NCBI GenBank assembly: GCA_032622095.1
Contig: CP136062.1
Location: 131,521,282-131,585,281, forward strand
Length of the DNA stretch: 64,000 bases
Direction of reading: 5' to 3'
DNA from: Siphonodentalium dalli
Lineage: Eukaryota > Mollusca > Scaphopoda > Gadilida > Siphonodentaliidae
In this document: positions 1 through 11,227 of the stretch, in pieces
How positions within the stretch are numbered: the first letter of the stretch is position 1
How the letters are laid out: each line of letters begins with the position of its first letter
Position numbers and translations under genes: made by a program
The notes under the pieces: model-generated
What the model saw: only the letters and a program-made list of their open reading frames with translations
Told to the model about the DNA's origin: nothing
Database searches by the model: none

Positions 1-791
1 TTCGAATGTAGTTCGAATCACCATATTAACCTCATTATGTGCGAACTTGTTGAACAGCGTGTCCTACAAAAGCTCTAAAACAAACGCACGCAGATGTCAT
101 TGCGAACGCCGTCGGTGCATGAGATGCAGTCCTGTTTCGTTCAGTAAATTATTGCTCTTGGGTCGTCGTGGCGGCGAAATATCCATATCATCGATCCATA
201 TCTTGTGCCCTTCCCTACTTTTTATTTATCCAAAGTTATAATGGCGGAAATTAAAAGTTATTTTGAATGCAGCGTTAACAAATTCAGGTGCAAATCGTGC
301 ACGACTGTACTATCAGTTCAGAAAACGGGCACTACCTCCCACTTATGGGCACACCTTAGCCGCAGTCATCCTGCAATCCACCATAAGGGCAAAAGAAAAG
401 AAAGACTCAAAACGAAAATTAACCGGCAACACGTAGCGACGATGCGGGCGAGCCCCTAAAAAGAAACAGTTGTCACTAGCCACCTTTACGATGAAGAAAG
501 AATTGGGCCCTGAAGAAAAAAAAAGTACGACAGAGTACGATTATCTCGTCATATTTTCATGTGCCGTTCTCAATATTTTTTATTGTGACGCAGGTCCACA
601 CGGCAAGCTGCCAAACACGCACAGGTGATGGTATGGGGAGACACTCGCGCTGCAGCGGGATCGCCGACATAAATCTAGTTCTTGTTGATTTACCACGGGG
701 AGTAAGATTCGATTCGAGATTCGAATAGATGTGAAATCCGCGTGTCTGATTCGATTCGATTCAAACAAAATCGCCGATTCGCCGGACCCTA
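1..791 (+). mobile_element. hAT element remnant (right end at 791)
   Basis: The block ends at ATTCGCCGGACCCTA (777-791), the near inverse of the terminus TAGGGTCCTGCGAAT of the intact hAT element at 42721. Both have subterminal GAATCGAAT-type repeats (here 700-780). The BED-finger ORF sits inside. The left end is not resolved and probably lies outside the window or is degraded. Confidence 0.6.
241..459 (+). pseudogene. BED zinc-finger fragment of a hAT-type transposase
   Basis: Starting at ATG 241 the frame encodes a short protein with a BED-type zinc finger: F-R-C-K-S-C, then T-T-S-H-L-W-A-H-L and S-R-S-H-P, which is the C-x2-C ... H-x4-H pattern. BED fingers form the DNA-binding N-terminus of many hAT transposases and ZBED proteins. 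The frame stops at 459, but a neighbouring frame continues with P-K-K-K-Q-L-S-L-A-T-F to about 560, so the gene is frameshifted and then truncated. No catalytic domain follows. A hAT-like terminal sequence lies at 777-791, which supports a decayed transposon rather than a host gene. The call rests on motif recognition only. Confidence 0.65.
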
Positions 792-1234
792 ATACAACCA
801 AATAAATATCCAGGTACAAACATAGTCTTTGCCACAGAGTATGTAGGAAATTTTTGTTACGTTTAGAATTTATTGAAGATAGTCAATGGTACTCCTTTGT
901 TTATTTGATAAATTGCATTCATTGTATACATGTACCACCATGCATTTGTGTGATAAAAGTGAAATATTAGTGTTTCATCATTTGACCGGGGCAAATATGA
1001 CTACTATTTTAAGACACGGGCAATAGGATCTACACATTTTACCCAGTTATCTATGACTACCTCTCATACTGTTCTCTAGCAGTGAATTTTGACAGGTTCG
1101 ATATTGTAGATATCAAAATAAATTATGATTGTCACATTCGTGAGACAACTCTGAGTACATATATTTCCGCTTCTAGAAAAAGTTACAGAATCAATACATC
1201 CCTATTAAATCCCATTTAACTGATTAATTACATA
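792..1234. other. No recognisable feature
   Basis: AT-rich sequence with no convincing coding frame, RNA gene or repeat structure. Confidence 0.5.
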
Positions 1235-1371
1235 CAGTAATGCTCTAAGTAATCGACTTCTTAATCACAGCAGAATTATGGGTAACTTTTCAGGATTTAG
1301 TCGGAAATATGGCTTGATGCCCTTCATCGGAAAGCTCTCGGGGTAAGAAGTCGATTACTTAGAGCATTACA
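1235..1371. mobile_element. Tc1/mariner-type MITE, copy 1
   Basis: Starts CAGTAATGCTCTAAGTAATC after TA and closes with the inverse GATTACTTAGAGCATTAC, so it is a hairpin. The conserved core (AATTATGGGTAACTTTTCAG, then ATGGCTTG and GGAAAGCTCTC) recurs at 5927, 22993, 44564, 59145 and 62119. TA target duplication plus CAGT termini suggest a nonautonomous Tc1/mariner relative. Confidence 0.7.
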
Positions 1372-3990
1372 TATATATCACACAATTCAAGATAAACAAT
1401 ACAAATAAGTCTGCATTATTTTCCGTTTCGGGGTGCCGAAAAAGTCCAGATTTAACCATTGTATGAGACACTGCTTTCGCTTGCTGTCTCATGAAATACA
1501 TTAGAGAGAATTTGTACATCTCTTATCAACAGTTTTCCTTATAGTAATAGACTGCACTTATTCTTCCTTGCATAAATCAAGCGTTTGTTCACTCTTATAC
1601 ATGTATGACTAGCTATTCAATTTTCCAATAATTGTAAATTTCATATGATTTTGTCCATTTTGGTGGCCATTTTGGAACAGACTTTCTTCATCGTTTGTGT
1701 ATATTTAAATAAATTTTTTAATGGAAAATTTGACTCAAAGCGGATTTTAGATATGTGATTCAGGACATTTTCCCCCACAAAATCAGACTAAGAAACCTTA
1801 ATTACAAATTTCTTTATATTTGTTTAGTCAAAAGCATGGAGCAATCAACCAGAAATAGGCCACAGTGATAAGAGATAGTTCAGATAATGGTCTCTTCTAG
1901 AAGATAAATTTCATTTCCAATCAAGGCTGTTCCCAAAATTTCCCTTCTAAAAATATGATAAAAGTCACCTTTTTGACATTTTTATTGTTATATAATATCC
2001 TTGCTATGGTCTTCAGATAGCCTATATTCCTTTAGGTGGTGCATTAGCTTAGCAATTACCTTACTCGTATTTAAATTTGCGCAGTATTATATTTCACTCA
2101 GTTTTGAAATCGCGCACTTTGAATTCACGCAACTTACCTGTGCAAATTCAAAACTGACAATAATATTTTCCTAAAAGTTTTGAATCTGATGACAGTTTCA
2201 CTTCTTAATCGTTTCTGAAGGAAAGTACATGTGTATATTAAACACAATTATGATGACTGATTTACACTGTGCATGTACATGTAAAACATGACTGCATTGT
2301 CAACACGTGAGAAGATGTGTGTTTATACCCGATATGCTCCAAATAATTATTCTCAGTACTATTCAGTTGAAATAGTTCTATACCTCATTGGAATGAACTC
2401 GAAAGAAGTAAAACCGCAACCACATACTTGGCAGCAGACTTCAGGAAAAAATCAACACTTGGCTGTGTTGGCACAAATAATTCAGGTTGTTTGATCATGG
2501 TGTCACTCCATGCAGTGTTGATAACAGGGGGCGCACTTTCATGCACTTCATCCTGGCACAATGATATTTCTTACCAGTATTTCAACACCGACATTGTTGT
2601 CATAATTTGTTGCTTTACATAATTATGAGCAACAGTTTTATGTTGGTCGCCTGCATGTAATATATAGCCCCATAAAAGCAGGTCCAATTGTCAAAATTCA
2701 GTCCAGCCTTCCATAACGTATATACTCATCAACATATCCATCTGCTTTTCCCTGTGGTTTGCTATAAATTCAGGAGCAGTACTATTTTTCACTCAGTTTT
2801 AAATTCGCGCACCAATGGATGCGCAAAAAATAGTACTGCGTGAATATAAAACGATTAAGGTAGGTAGTTTTCAGTGTAGGTCTGTCTAAACTTTCCACCT
2901 TCTGACATAGCTTAGGGTTGGAAACCCTGAACACATCTCCAATAAGTTAGAGAGCCCAGTCGATTTCAATTACATTTTTTACTATCACATATGAAAGGTT
3001 TATGCCCTTGATTTGGTATCACCCTTGAACCATCACAGAAAACCTATTTCTTAAGTTACGCAATCATGAGTTTTGGGGCTGGGGGTGCTTTAAAATTAAA
3101 AAAAAAAATTCAATTACACTGTCGCATACATCAACAATTTTTGGGCTTTCCACCAATGCTTGCTTTCAAAGATAAAAACATAACTCAAGAAAAAAAAAAT
3201 CCTGCCGTTTATAGATAAGAAGGGGCGTTTTGGTACCCTTCCCCTCCTGTCAGATGTTTAACTTTTAATATAGTCCATGTGATATTGACGAAACATTGCA
3301 CCAAATGAGTTAATTTCACCAAACCAGTTCAGATACCAATAAGCACAAACAATGGACATCTAAAGTAGGCACTAGACAAGAATCACAAGATGGTGTTCAA
3401 TATGGCAGCCGTTTGAATATGTGCTTAGTATGGTCATGGTTAGTTACAATCCCTCATGTGGACTATTGGTCATTTCATCTCATTTATAATAAGGCATTAT
3501 TTTGACAAAGAAAACAACATTAATGAAACTCCTTATCCAAGATAGCCATAAAAATTGCCAAATTGGAAAAAAAGACATCTTAGATAACAGTTATCTTTGA
3601 TAAATTATTTTCTGTTGGGCAGAACTGGTGGTCGTTTGTGATCTGTTTATTGTTCCTCATCAGGGAGTATCACTCAGACTTTGAAATGGCAAACAGTTTT
3701 ATCCCAGGCATGTGAACACTCTCATAAATTCCAATTTATAGAAAATCTGTATAAAAATTATGACAAACAGACAGTCAATGACTGTGGGGTCGCTCACCAG
3801 ACTGTAAAGACGGAGAGGACTGGGACTCTGAAGACTACAATAGTCAGTATGTTGTTATAACATAATTTATTTTTCAAAATTTAAAATTGAAAAAAAAATT
3901 CATAAAAAAAAAAATTGAGCAAGGAGTAAAATTTACTGGGTTTTTTTTTCATTTAAAAATTATGTATTTTGTTAAATTTAGCAAAAGGAG
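1372..3990. other. No gene; two related short hairpin repeats
   Basis: No supported coding region. Two diverged repeats at about 2076-2165 and 2776-2850 share CACTCAGTTTT followed by AATTCGCGCAC, and each can pair with a partner of the form AGTACTG or AAAACTGA. They are probably decayed MITEs. The remainder is AT-rich with poly-A runs. Confidence 0.45.
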
Positions 3991-4842
3991 TTAACACGTT
4001 CACTGCCACTACGAGTTAACTCGTAGTAAACGGTTCCATGGGGACTGCTACTACGAGTTAACCCGTAGTAATGTTCATACCACATAAATAATAACACAAA
4101 CGGCAAGCAATGTTGCTGTGTGCGCCAATACATGCCCAACGATCCCATTGATCGATTATATATGTATAATTACGATGGCTTGAGATACAATGATTTCCAC
4201 AGCCCGAACAAGGGGTGGGGTCCAGATAGAAATCTTGGTAGGATACTCCAATTCACCAGCACCTCTTCTGTACGTCCCTGAACCTTGATATACATGTGCA
4301 ACTAGACCATTCCAGGACACAGTATGTATATATAAAGGAATTGGCGATCAAATCCGGGTCAAATGAAAGATAAAACGTGTTATAAAGCTCCTACGAGATA
4401 ACTCGTAGTCGGCACCTGGGATGAAACTCACCAGTGGTCATCGCTGGTGCCAGCTACGAGTTATCTCGTAGGTAAATACATATAATGTTTTTTGACGTCT
4501 TATTCGACGTAGTCCGTACCAATTATCATATATAAATTCATTTACCATGTCTTACATACGATATGCTTGTACATGTATAGCACTCTTCGTCATCTAAGAC
4601 ACTGACAACGTCATTGTAGTTACCTACGAGATAACTCGTAGCTGCATGGCACCAGGGATGAAACATTAATAAATTCCGTCCCAGGTGCCGACTTATAACA
4701 TGTTTCAGCATCATATGACCCGATATTGGTCAACCATTACTCATACATACGTAAAATATCATCTACTATCGGCAAAACATCAAATCCCATGTCGGCATAT
4801 GGGATGGAATTACCCATTGGTTTTCGGCAGTGAACGTGTTAA
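3991..4842. mobile_element. TTAA-flanked (piggyBac-like) element with internal palindromes
   Basis: TTAA at 3991-3994 and at 4839-4842 brackets an 844-bp element with perfect 13-bp terminal inverted repeats, CACGTTCACTGCC and GGCAGTGAACGTG. TTAA duplication is the hallmark of piggyBac-type insertion. Inside are several copies of the palindromes CTACGAGTTAACTCGTAG and CTACGAGATAACTCGTAG (about 4010, 4055, 4390, 4455, 4622). No ORF for a transposase is present, so this is a nonautonomous copy. Confidence 0.8.
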
Positions 4843-4859
4843 ATCTAAAAACTTAAATT

Positions 4860-5235
4860 AAATTTTTTTTTTTTAAAGATACTGACCCTGCCCATGTTTG
4901 CCCCAGTGACCCCATTTTAACAAATCTGAACCCCAGTAAACCAAAGACCCTTCATACCAAATATGAACTCATTTGGCCTGATGCCACTTGAGAAGAAGTC
5001 GTTTTAAGAATTACTATGGAGGGAAAGAGTTATGGCCCTGGCTTCGGAACTAATTGACCAGTGACCTCATTTGAACAAATCTGAATACCAGTCACCTAGG
5101 GAACATCCACACCAATTATGAACCCATTCGGTCCTATGGATATGGAGAAGAAGATGTTCAAAGAATTGTTGATGGACGGACGACGAGTGATGACTTTTGC
5201 TCCACCGGAGACTTCGTCTCAGGTGAGCTAAAAAA
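4860..5235 (+). repeat. Interspersed repeat ending in the ACTTCGTCTCAGGTGAGCT core
   Basis: Contains GACCTCATTTGAACAAATCTGAA, GTTATGGCCCTGGC-type phrases and ends GGAGACTTCGTCTCAGGTGA. The same family appears in the opposite orientation at 37225-38720. It resembles a repeat common in bivalve genomes (from memory, not searched). No coding capacity was seen. Confidence 0.6.
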
Positions 5236-5690
5236 GATGTCACCAGTCTTAGAAACAAAATCCATGCAAGTAAAGGTGGAATATTATCATTATAAACCTG
5301 GAGATAGAATCTGAGAATTTAAATTAAAAATATCACAAAAGCATAAAATTGGTGACCAGGGTTAATACATGTAACCCATTAAATGATGGAACTGTACCCA
5401 GTACTAGTATGTCACTTGAATGTATCATAGATACAATGCTAATATTTCAAATGTGTTGATAAACAAATACCACAGCTGGCACACACAATTACAGTAATCC
5501 TGGGCTGCCCACTAGCAGAATGAATTCTAATTTATTGTTTATTTAATCTGAGAGACCAAGTGTATGGTGATTGATGCCAATTCTATATCACCCAGATAAT
5601 GGATCATTTTCAATTAATCTCAAGATGTCTGTATTTAAAATGGATCAAATAAATTTTGATAGCATGCATTTATGTAGCTTAAAATAATAT
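5236..5690. other. No recognisable feature
   Basis: AT-rich sequence without a supported gene or repeat. Confidence 0.45.
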
Positions 5691-5926
5691 GCCAGCCAAG
5701 TCTGAATATATTGTGTCTGACATTTGCAGAATGAGGTCCCCAAAAAGTGAATTTAATGACACTATTCCGCAAGGCGGGCCAGCATCACCGGATTTATCCT
5801 CAGTCTGATTAGGCCTCAACAGCCATGGGAAACCTAGGAACAGATTGAAGTTCTACAGTTGAAGTTTGTAATGCACACGACTAAGCAGATTAGGTCCCTG
5901 GAGGGTGTATTTTGGTGATGTTAGCC
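5690..5926. mobile_element. Diverged hAT-type MITE fragment
   Basis: Contains GCAGAATGAGGTCCCC and a decayed inverse (AGATTAGGTCCCTGGAGGGT), matching the elements at 24915 and 61554. It is cut short at 5926 by the mariner-type MITE that follows. Confidence 0.5.
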
Positions 5927-6031
5927 GAGAGCTTTCCGATGAATGGCAACAAACCATATTTCCGACTAAATCCTGAAAAGTTACCCATAATTCTGCTGTG
6001 GTTAAGGGGCCGATTGCTTAGGGCGTTACTG
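5927..6031. mobile_element. Tc1/mariner-type MITE, copy 2 (half)
   Basis: Matches the right half of the family: GAGAGCTTTCCGATGAATGG ... ACCCATAATTCTGCTGTGG ... GGGCGTTACTG then TA. The left half is missing. Confidence 0.65.
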
Positions 6032-7026
6032 TAGTAAGCAGCTTTGTGTTATTTATCGCTTTATGTACATGTAACTATTTCTCCATGTGCCTAAGACTAA
6101 GTCAAGGCCTGTTCCATGTGTGTGGTAGATAATACATGTACATCGGTTCACAGTATTCCAAGTATAGGACATGAGAATACTTGATGGAAAATTTGTATAA
6201 AGGGGGTTAAATGTAGCATGTCATGAACTTTGAATTTGCCGACATTGTTTTGGCTGTCAAATTGTCAATTTATAAACTCCACCCATCCAGTCCGCTTTGA
6301 CTGGCACAAGCAGGCAGGAAAATAAAATTTAGTGATTCATTTTATACAAGCATCTGTGGAACTTTTAAGTTTTAACGAGATCATTGTGGTCGTATTAATT
6401 TTTCAACTTTTGGTGTTGATGACCGCTAATAGACTGCGTATCAAAACCGCACGGTACCGTAGCTCCACCACAGTGACCATTTTATACCATGGTGGATACC
6501 ATATACTGCCAGTAATACTGCAGTCATTACCGGGGTATCACTCGCTTTTTCAGGTCAATTACTTTGAAGATACCAGTAGTTGTCTACAATTACAAGTAGT
6601 TCTGATCAATTCTGATCGGGAATGGAACGATTCGGCCGAGGGAAGATTTGGCTAGTTAATTTTCGACCGTGGGAAGATTTGTCTAGTTCATTTTCGGCCA
6701 AGGGAAGATTCAGCTAGGTAGAATCAGCCAGGAAATTTACACAGGCTTTATAACATAAGGCATAACAGATAACACAAACAAAACAGTTGACATTTTAACT
6801 TAAAGGGGTACTGTACACTAAATCTGGCCATTTATGGGACCATCTCCTAATTCTCTTTTTATAGTCAACAGAATATATGCAACAAATGAATGAATTTGAG
6901 CTATGGATGAGCACAAAATACACTACAAGTGTGCTCTTCTTATTCTTCCGCATAAGGCAAATCTCTTATATAGAGTGTTTTAAGCCTGGCGCATGCATGA
7001 TAAAACAGTTAAAAACAGCTCTGGAG
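6032..7026. other. No recognisable gene
   Basis: Only short local repeats are seen, such as three partial copies of a GGGAAGATT-containing phrase near 6640-6715. No supported coding region. Confidence 0.4.
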
Positions 7027-7265
7027 TTACTTGTTCTTTTTCTTGTCAGTGGTGAATGCTGGATGGCTGGCCGGTAGCTTGTCAAACTCCACTCTGAAAC
7101 TCTTCGTGTCCATTTCTGGTGTGCATGTTTCCTGAGACAGTTTGTTCAAATGTCTTGTAGAACGTGGAAAAAACGACTGGTGGTATACATGTACATGTAC
7201 GTCAATCCCAGCACATGGTGCTTTGGTATAGCTTGTGCTTGCCCCATGTCCTTTCGTCACCTTGC
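7027..7265 (-). CDS. Possible terminal exon of an unidentified gene
   Basis: On the minus strand a frame runs from a plausible acceptor (CTCCTATATCAG, exon from 7265) to a TAA at 7027-7029. It encodes about 78 residues, including G-H-G-A-S-T-S-Y-T-K, D-T-K-S-F-R-V-E-F-D-K-L-P and a lysine-rich C-terminal end. Base composition becomes markedly less AT-rich here than in the flanking upstream frame, which is why the exon was placed there rather than at an upstream ATG. I do not recognise the family. It lies on the same strand as PLCG exon 1 but shows no resemblance to PLC gamma, and it could be a chance frame. Confidence 0.25.
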
Positions 7266-8663
7266 CTGATATAGGAGCTCTTTGAATCATGTAAACAATT
7301 ATAACTCCAGTCATAATTTCATTTTTATTATAATTACCATGTTGTTTGTTTATATTTTTTTTATTCAAAATAATGGAACGATTGACATTTAACAGAATTC
7401 TAATGGAAAACCAATGAATCAGGCCAAAAGATTTTTTTGCCTGCTCAATTTCTTTTTTAAAGATTTCTCCAGAAAACTAGTCTATATAGTTACCTGTTAG
7501 TCAATGTGAATATTTATCGTTTTCACAATCCCAAAAGCAAAAATAAGTTGGTTATTAAGCTCAAGATTGGTAGAGATCTTACTGCAGAGTGAATGAACAA
7601 GGGACAACATATTTTTATCCAATGATTTCAACATGCTTGGCTTATTTTCAATACACATGGATCTACCATATTCCATGGCACTGTGACTACACTATTATAT
7701 CGCTTATTGCTGAAAGGATTTAAAAAAAAAAAATCCATGCCTGCCTGTCTTTTTTTTTGGCCTCAGGCAACATTCATTATTGCGCTTCAGCTCGATTATT
7801 TATTAAATGTCAATTTGGCTTTCCATACAAGCATGACACATCTACCATATTTATAGACACTGCGAATTTTAGTTCAATGTGTCTGTCAAGTTGTCAACAC
7901 ATTGTTTTTTACTGTTCGTGTTTGGTGATTTACACTCGTTTAATATAAGCTCTGTCTGTTTAAACATCATGTCAGTTCGCCATATTGTTAATAAAACAAG
8001 TTATAATGATAAATTGGTACATATTATGGTCAGTCCTTCCCACGAGGAAAACACAGCGAGAGCATTTATTTGCTCCAGTAATTCAGAAGACGGGTGTAAT
8101 ATTGCACCCATGGATACTATAATTGTAAGTTGGTTGGTTTTTCTCAAACAAAGTCATTGTGGAATAGATCTATTATATATATGTCTTGTTACATTTTAAT
8201 ATGCCATAGTTGAACTGAGATGGTAAAGGATCTAAATAAACCTTTAAATAGTTCACTATTGAACCAACAATTACAGTCTCCATTAGTATTTTGAGAAGAG
8301 GGGCGGGTGCGAATTTTAGCATATGAATTGAAAATTACAAGTGTGTACGGGTGCGAGAGCAATCACTCGGGAGACCGTCTCCTGGGAAGGACTGTATGGT
8401 GTAAATTTAAATGAGTGTAAAGTCATAGGTTGAAAATAGAGGATATCGGGATATGATCCAGTTACGCGTGGCGGGTTAACCAGCCGGCTACAAAAATAAG
8501 TCAACCGTTTCAGTACTAAATATCACGCCATGTACAGTACAGGTGCCAGTGCCAACAATTGGCTCAGATAACCAGGGCTCAAAATACATTTAATTTTGCA
8601 AGAATCAAATGCTGAATTAAGTTAGTCATAAAGCACTGAAAATTGAAAAGCTTTGCGAGAATC
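7266..8663. other. No gene; one fragment of a palindrome-family terminus
   Basis: At 7776-7835 the sequence TTATTGCGCTTCAGCTCGAT, then ATTTATTAAATGTCAATTTG and a GGCTT core, matches the end of the palindrome-rich elements at 30 and 35 kb. Nothing else is supported. Confidence 0.45.
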
Positions 8664-10119
8664 ATTAGGCCAAAAGGAAGAATACCTGAGTTTAGGGTAA
8701 CATGAGGGAAAAAAACAGGGGCGGGCGGGCGGTACTTCATTTTATTTTATTTTTTCATTTTATTTTTCACAGGGAATAGTATTTAAGTATTCGTGCCTTC
8801 TAATCGTCTGCCAGTGTCACTCGTATATAGCTTGGGCAAGTCATTGTCACACTAATCAATGTCATGGTAGCTTTAATAAGTTTAATGGTGTTGCAGAAGT
8901 TCAATGACATGTATACAGCGTGATATTAAATGATATTATATATAGAATAAGTGTCTAGTGTTGGAAATTAAACGGTTTATGTTCACGCTGAAGCTCGGAT
9001 ATTACAGGCCAAATCCTACGAGTGGACATATTACTTTTCAATTTCCCACACAAGACACTTATGACATTTTGTTTATCCACCGACTCGAATACTAAGAAAT
9101 TTTTTGAAATATTCAACTCAGAAGGTGAATTAAAAAGAGTTCCTCCATTGGAAATGGCACATACATGCGGCAACGCCAATGTGACGTACATAACATAATC
9201 AATATGTAAAGCGGTGGTGGCATTAACACCTGTAAAACAAAGTAAGCACCAAGAACAATATATGTGCATTGATTACCCTATGACTGTTGCATTCGGATCA
9301 GGGCGACACAGAAGATGTTGATTCATCGGGTCCGGCTTTCTGTAGAACTAATGAATATTTAATGAGAAATAGTTCTACTAGGAAAAAATTAAGTTCTACC
9401 AGGCACATACCACTCCTACTGCATGGGTACATACAGACTCAATGTTACGTCAGGCTTATTATTTTCAGGATGGATGCGGTGAGAGGTGGATAAACTATAA
9501 TAATGGAATTTTGAGCTTTGGGTCGATTCAAAAGTGTCAGAATTATATTTAATCCGACATTTTATTACTATGTCCTTTTCTGTCAGTTCAGAATCCGTGT
9601 GGTACCGGTTCACGCACGACAACATGTCTGTGCTATAGTTGACATGCGCCATGATGTTTCTATTCTGATTCATATGAACGCATTTGTGAAGTTTAATAGC
9701 TAAAACTCAGGATCTATCCGCACACGGAAGTGTTTCCGCCATATTCAATCGACATGTGCAATCGGCAAAATATCCGGTTACTTTCGATTTGCTAGTTAAT
9801 ACATATTCCGGCACAAGTATCGCATGTTTTCTGGTTTCCGCTTTCGAGAAATGGACGAGGTTTGCCGAACAATGACGAGGTAATACGAATATACTACCAA
9901 CAACAATGGCGGCACTTCTGTTTTTCGTGAATTGACTATATTTGCAAGGAAATGGTTTACTTGTTTAAGCTAATTCGTAGTCGCGAATTCCTAATTACAA
10001 AAAAATAAAATGAAGTCGGAGGAAATTTTTGAAAAACGATAAAATGGAATTTGGCGGCATGTTTTGAGTAGGGGCGGGCGGGTTACCCTAAACACAGGTA
10101 TTCTTCGTTTTTGGCCTTA
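8664..10119. mobile_element. TIR element of the TAGGCC family
   Basis: The left end ATTAGGCCAAAAGGAAGAAT, followed by ACCTGAGTTTAGGGTAAC, is mirrored on the right by GTTACCCTAAACACAGGT and TTTTTGGCCTTA. CGAGAATC precedes (8656-8663) and follows (10120-10127) the element, giving an 8-bp TSD. The inside carries GGGGCGGGCGGGCGG near both ends. No transposase frame was found. Related termini occur at 10712, 14375 and 30628. Confidence 0.65.
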
Positions 10120-10275
10120 CGAGAATCGATTTGGTGATTCTCATCGAATCTTAAGACCTGGATAACTCATTATTGCACGCATGTTTTCCGAGTTGCTTGG
10201 ACCATTGCGCAGCTTGTTTTGATTCCGCGTGAATTATGGTGTGCAAACACAATCGTGTGCCTCAAAATCGATGGA

Positions 10276-10718
10276 CTGTCCTAATACTAATGCTGTCTAG
10301 GTCATTGTCGCAAGGTTTTGAGCAAAAAGACACCCAGGATCTCTCAAACGGGCAAAAAGACACCCAGGATGTCCCAAACAAGCAAAATGACATCCAGGAT
10401 CTCAAAGTCACCAAACAACAGGAATTTTGTTTAGTCGTCTGCTATTAATATTGGCCCAATTAGCAAGGATATGGAACTGCGCTGCCAGTCAGACTCAAAG
10501 CCCATTTAAATTTCGTTGATATTTCACTCCGATCACAAACAAATAATTATAATAGCAGACGACTAAACAAAATTCCTGTTGTTTGGTGAGACTTTGAGAT
10601 CCTGGGTGTCATTTTGCTTGTTTGGGACATCCTGGGTGTCTTTTTGCCTCTTTGAGAGATCCTGGGTGTCTTTTTGCTCGAAACCATGGACAATGACCTA
10701 TTCAGCAATACTAAGGCC
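10276..10718. repeat. Inverted repeat hairpin with triplicated AAAAAGACACCCAGGAT
   Basis: Arms 10276-10450 and 10549-10718 are near-perfect inverse copies around a spacer of about 100 bp. Each arm has three tandem short repeats of the form AAAAAGACACCCAGGATCTC. A frame reads through each arm, but only because of the repeat, so I do not call it coding. Confidence 0.75.
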
Positions 10719-11227
10719 TAAAAAAAAAATACCTTTGTTTCCCCTAACGGAGCTTTTTTTGGGGGAAATCTCCCAAAAGTTCTCACTTTCCCATGTATAT
10801 ATACATGTCGGGTGTGATTTGAATGCTGGGAGCATCATATTATGACATTGGAAGGAGATCAGCAAGACACAACTTCACAAGGCATAAAATAGAATAGCAT
10901 AGTATTTATTTGTATTTAAAATCACAAAGTACAATAAAAAGTAAATATTCAATACCAATTCAATCAAAAATATCCTATACCAACATATGCTACCATTTTC
11001 ACTTTAAAAGTGTTTAAAATATCGCCAACAAAACACTCCTTTTCAACGTTAAACATTTCCTTTGAATCCATGTCCAAACTACATTTAACGACAATGTTGT
11101 CCGCAAAACCTGTATGGTGTTCTTGAAACACGTGTAAAAACTACGGTAAATTTGTTTACCACGTCCATGAGAGAACATTTTAGAAACTTTAGCCCTAACA
11201 CACTGCTGCTAACCATGGTTTGTGACT

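Noticed and set aside
10236-10845. Frames of 70 and 88 codons
   Set aside because: They translate the two arms of an inverted repeat and its triplicated motif.
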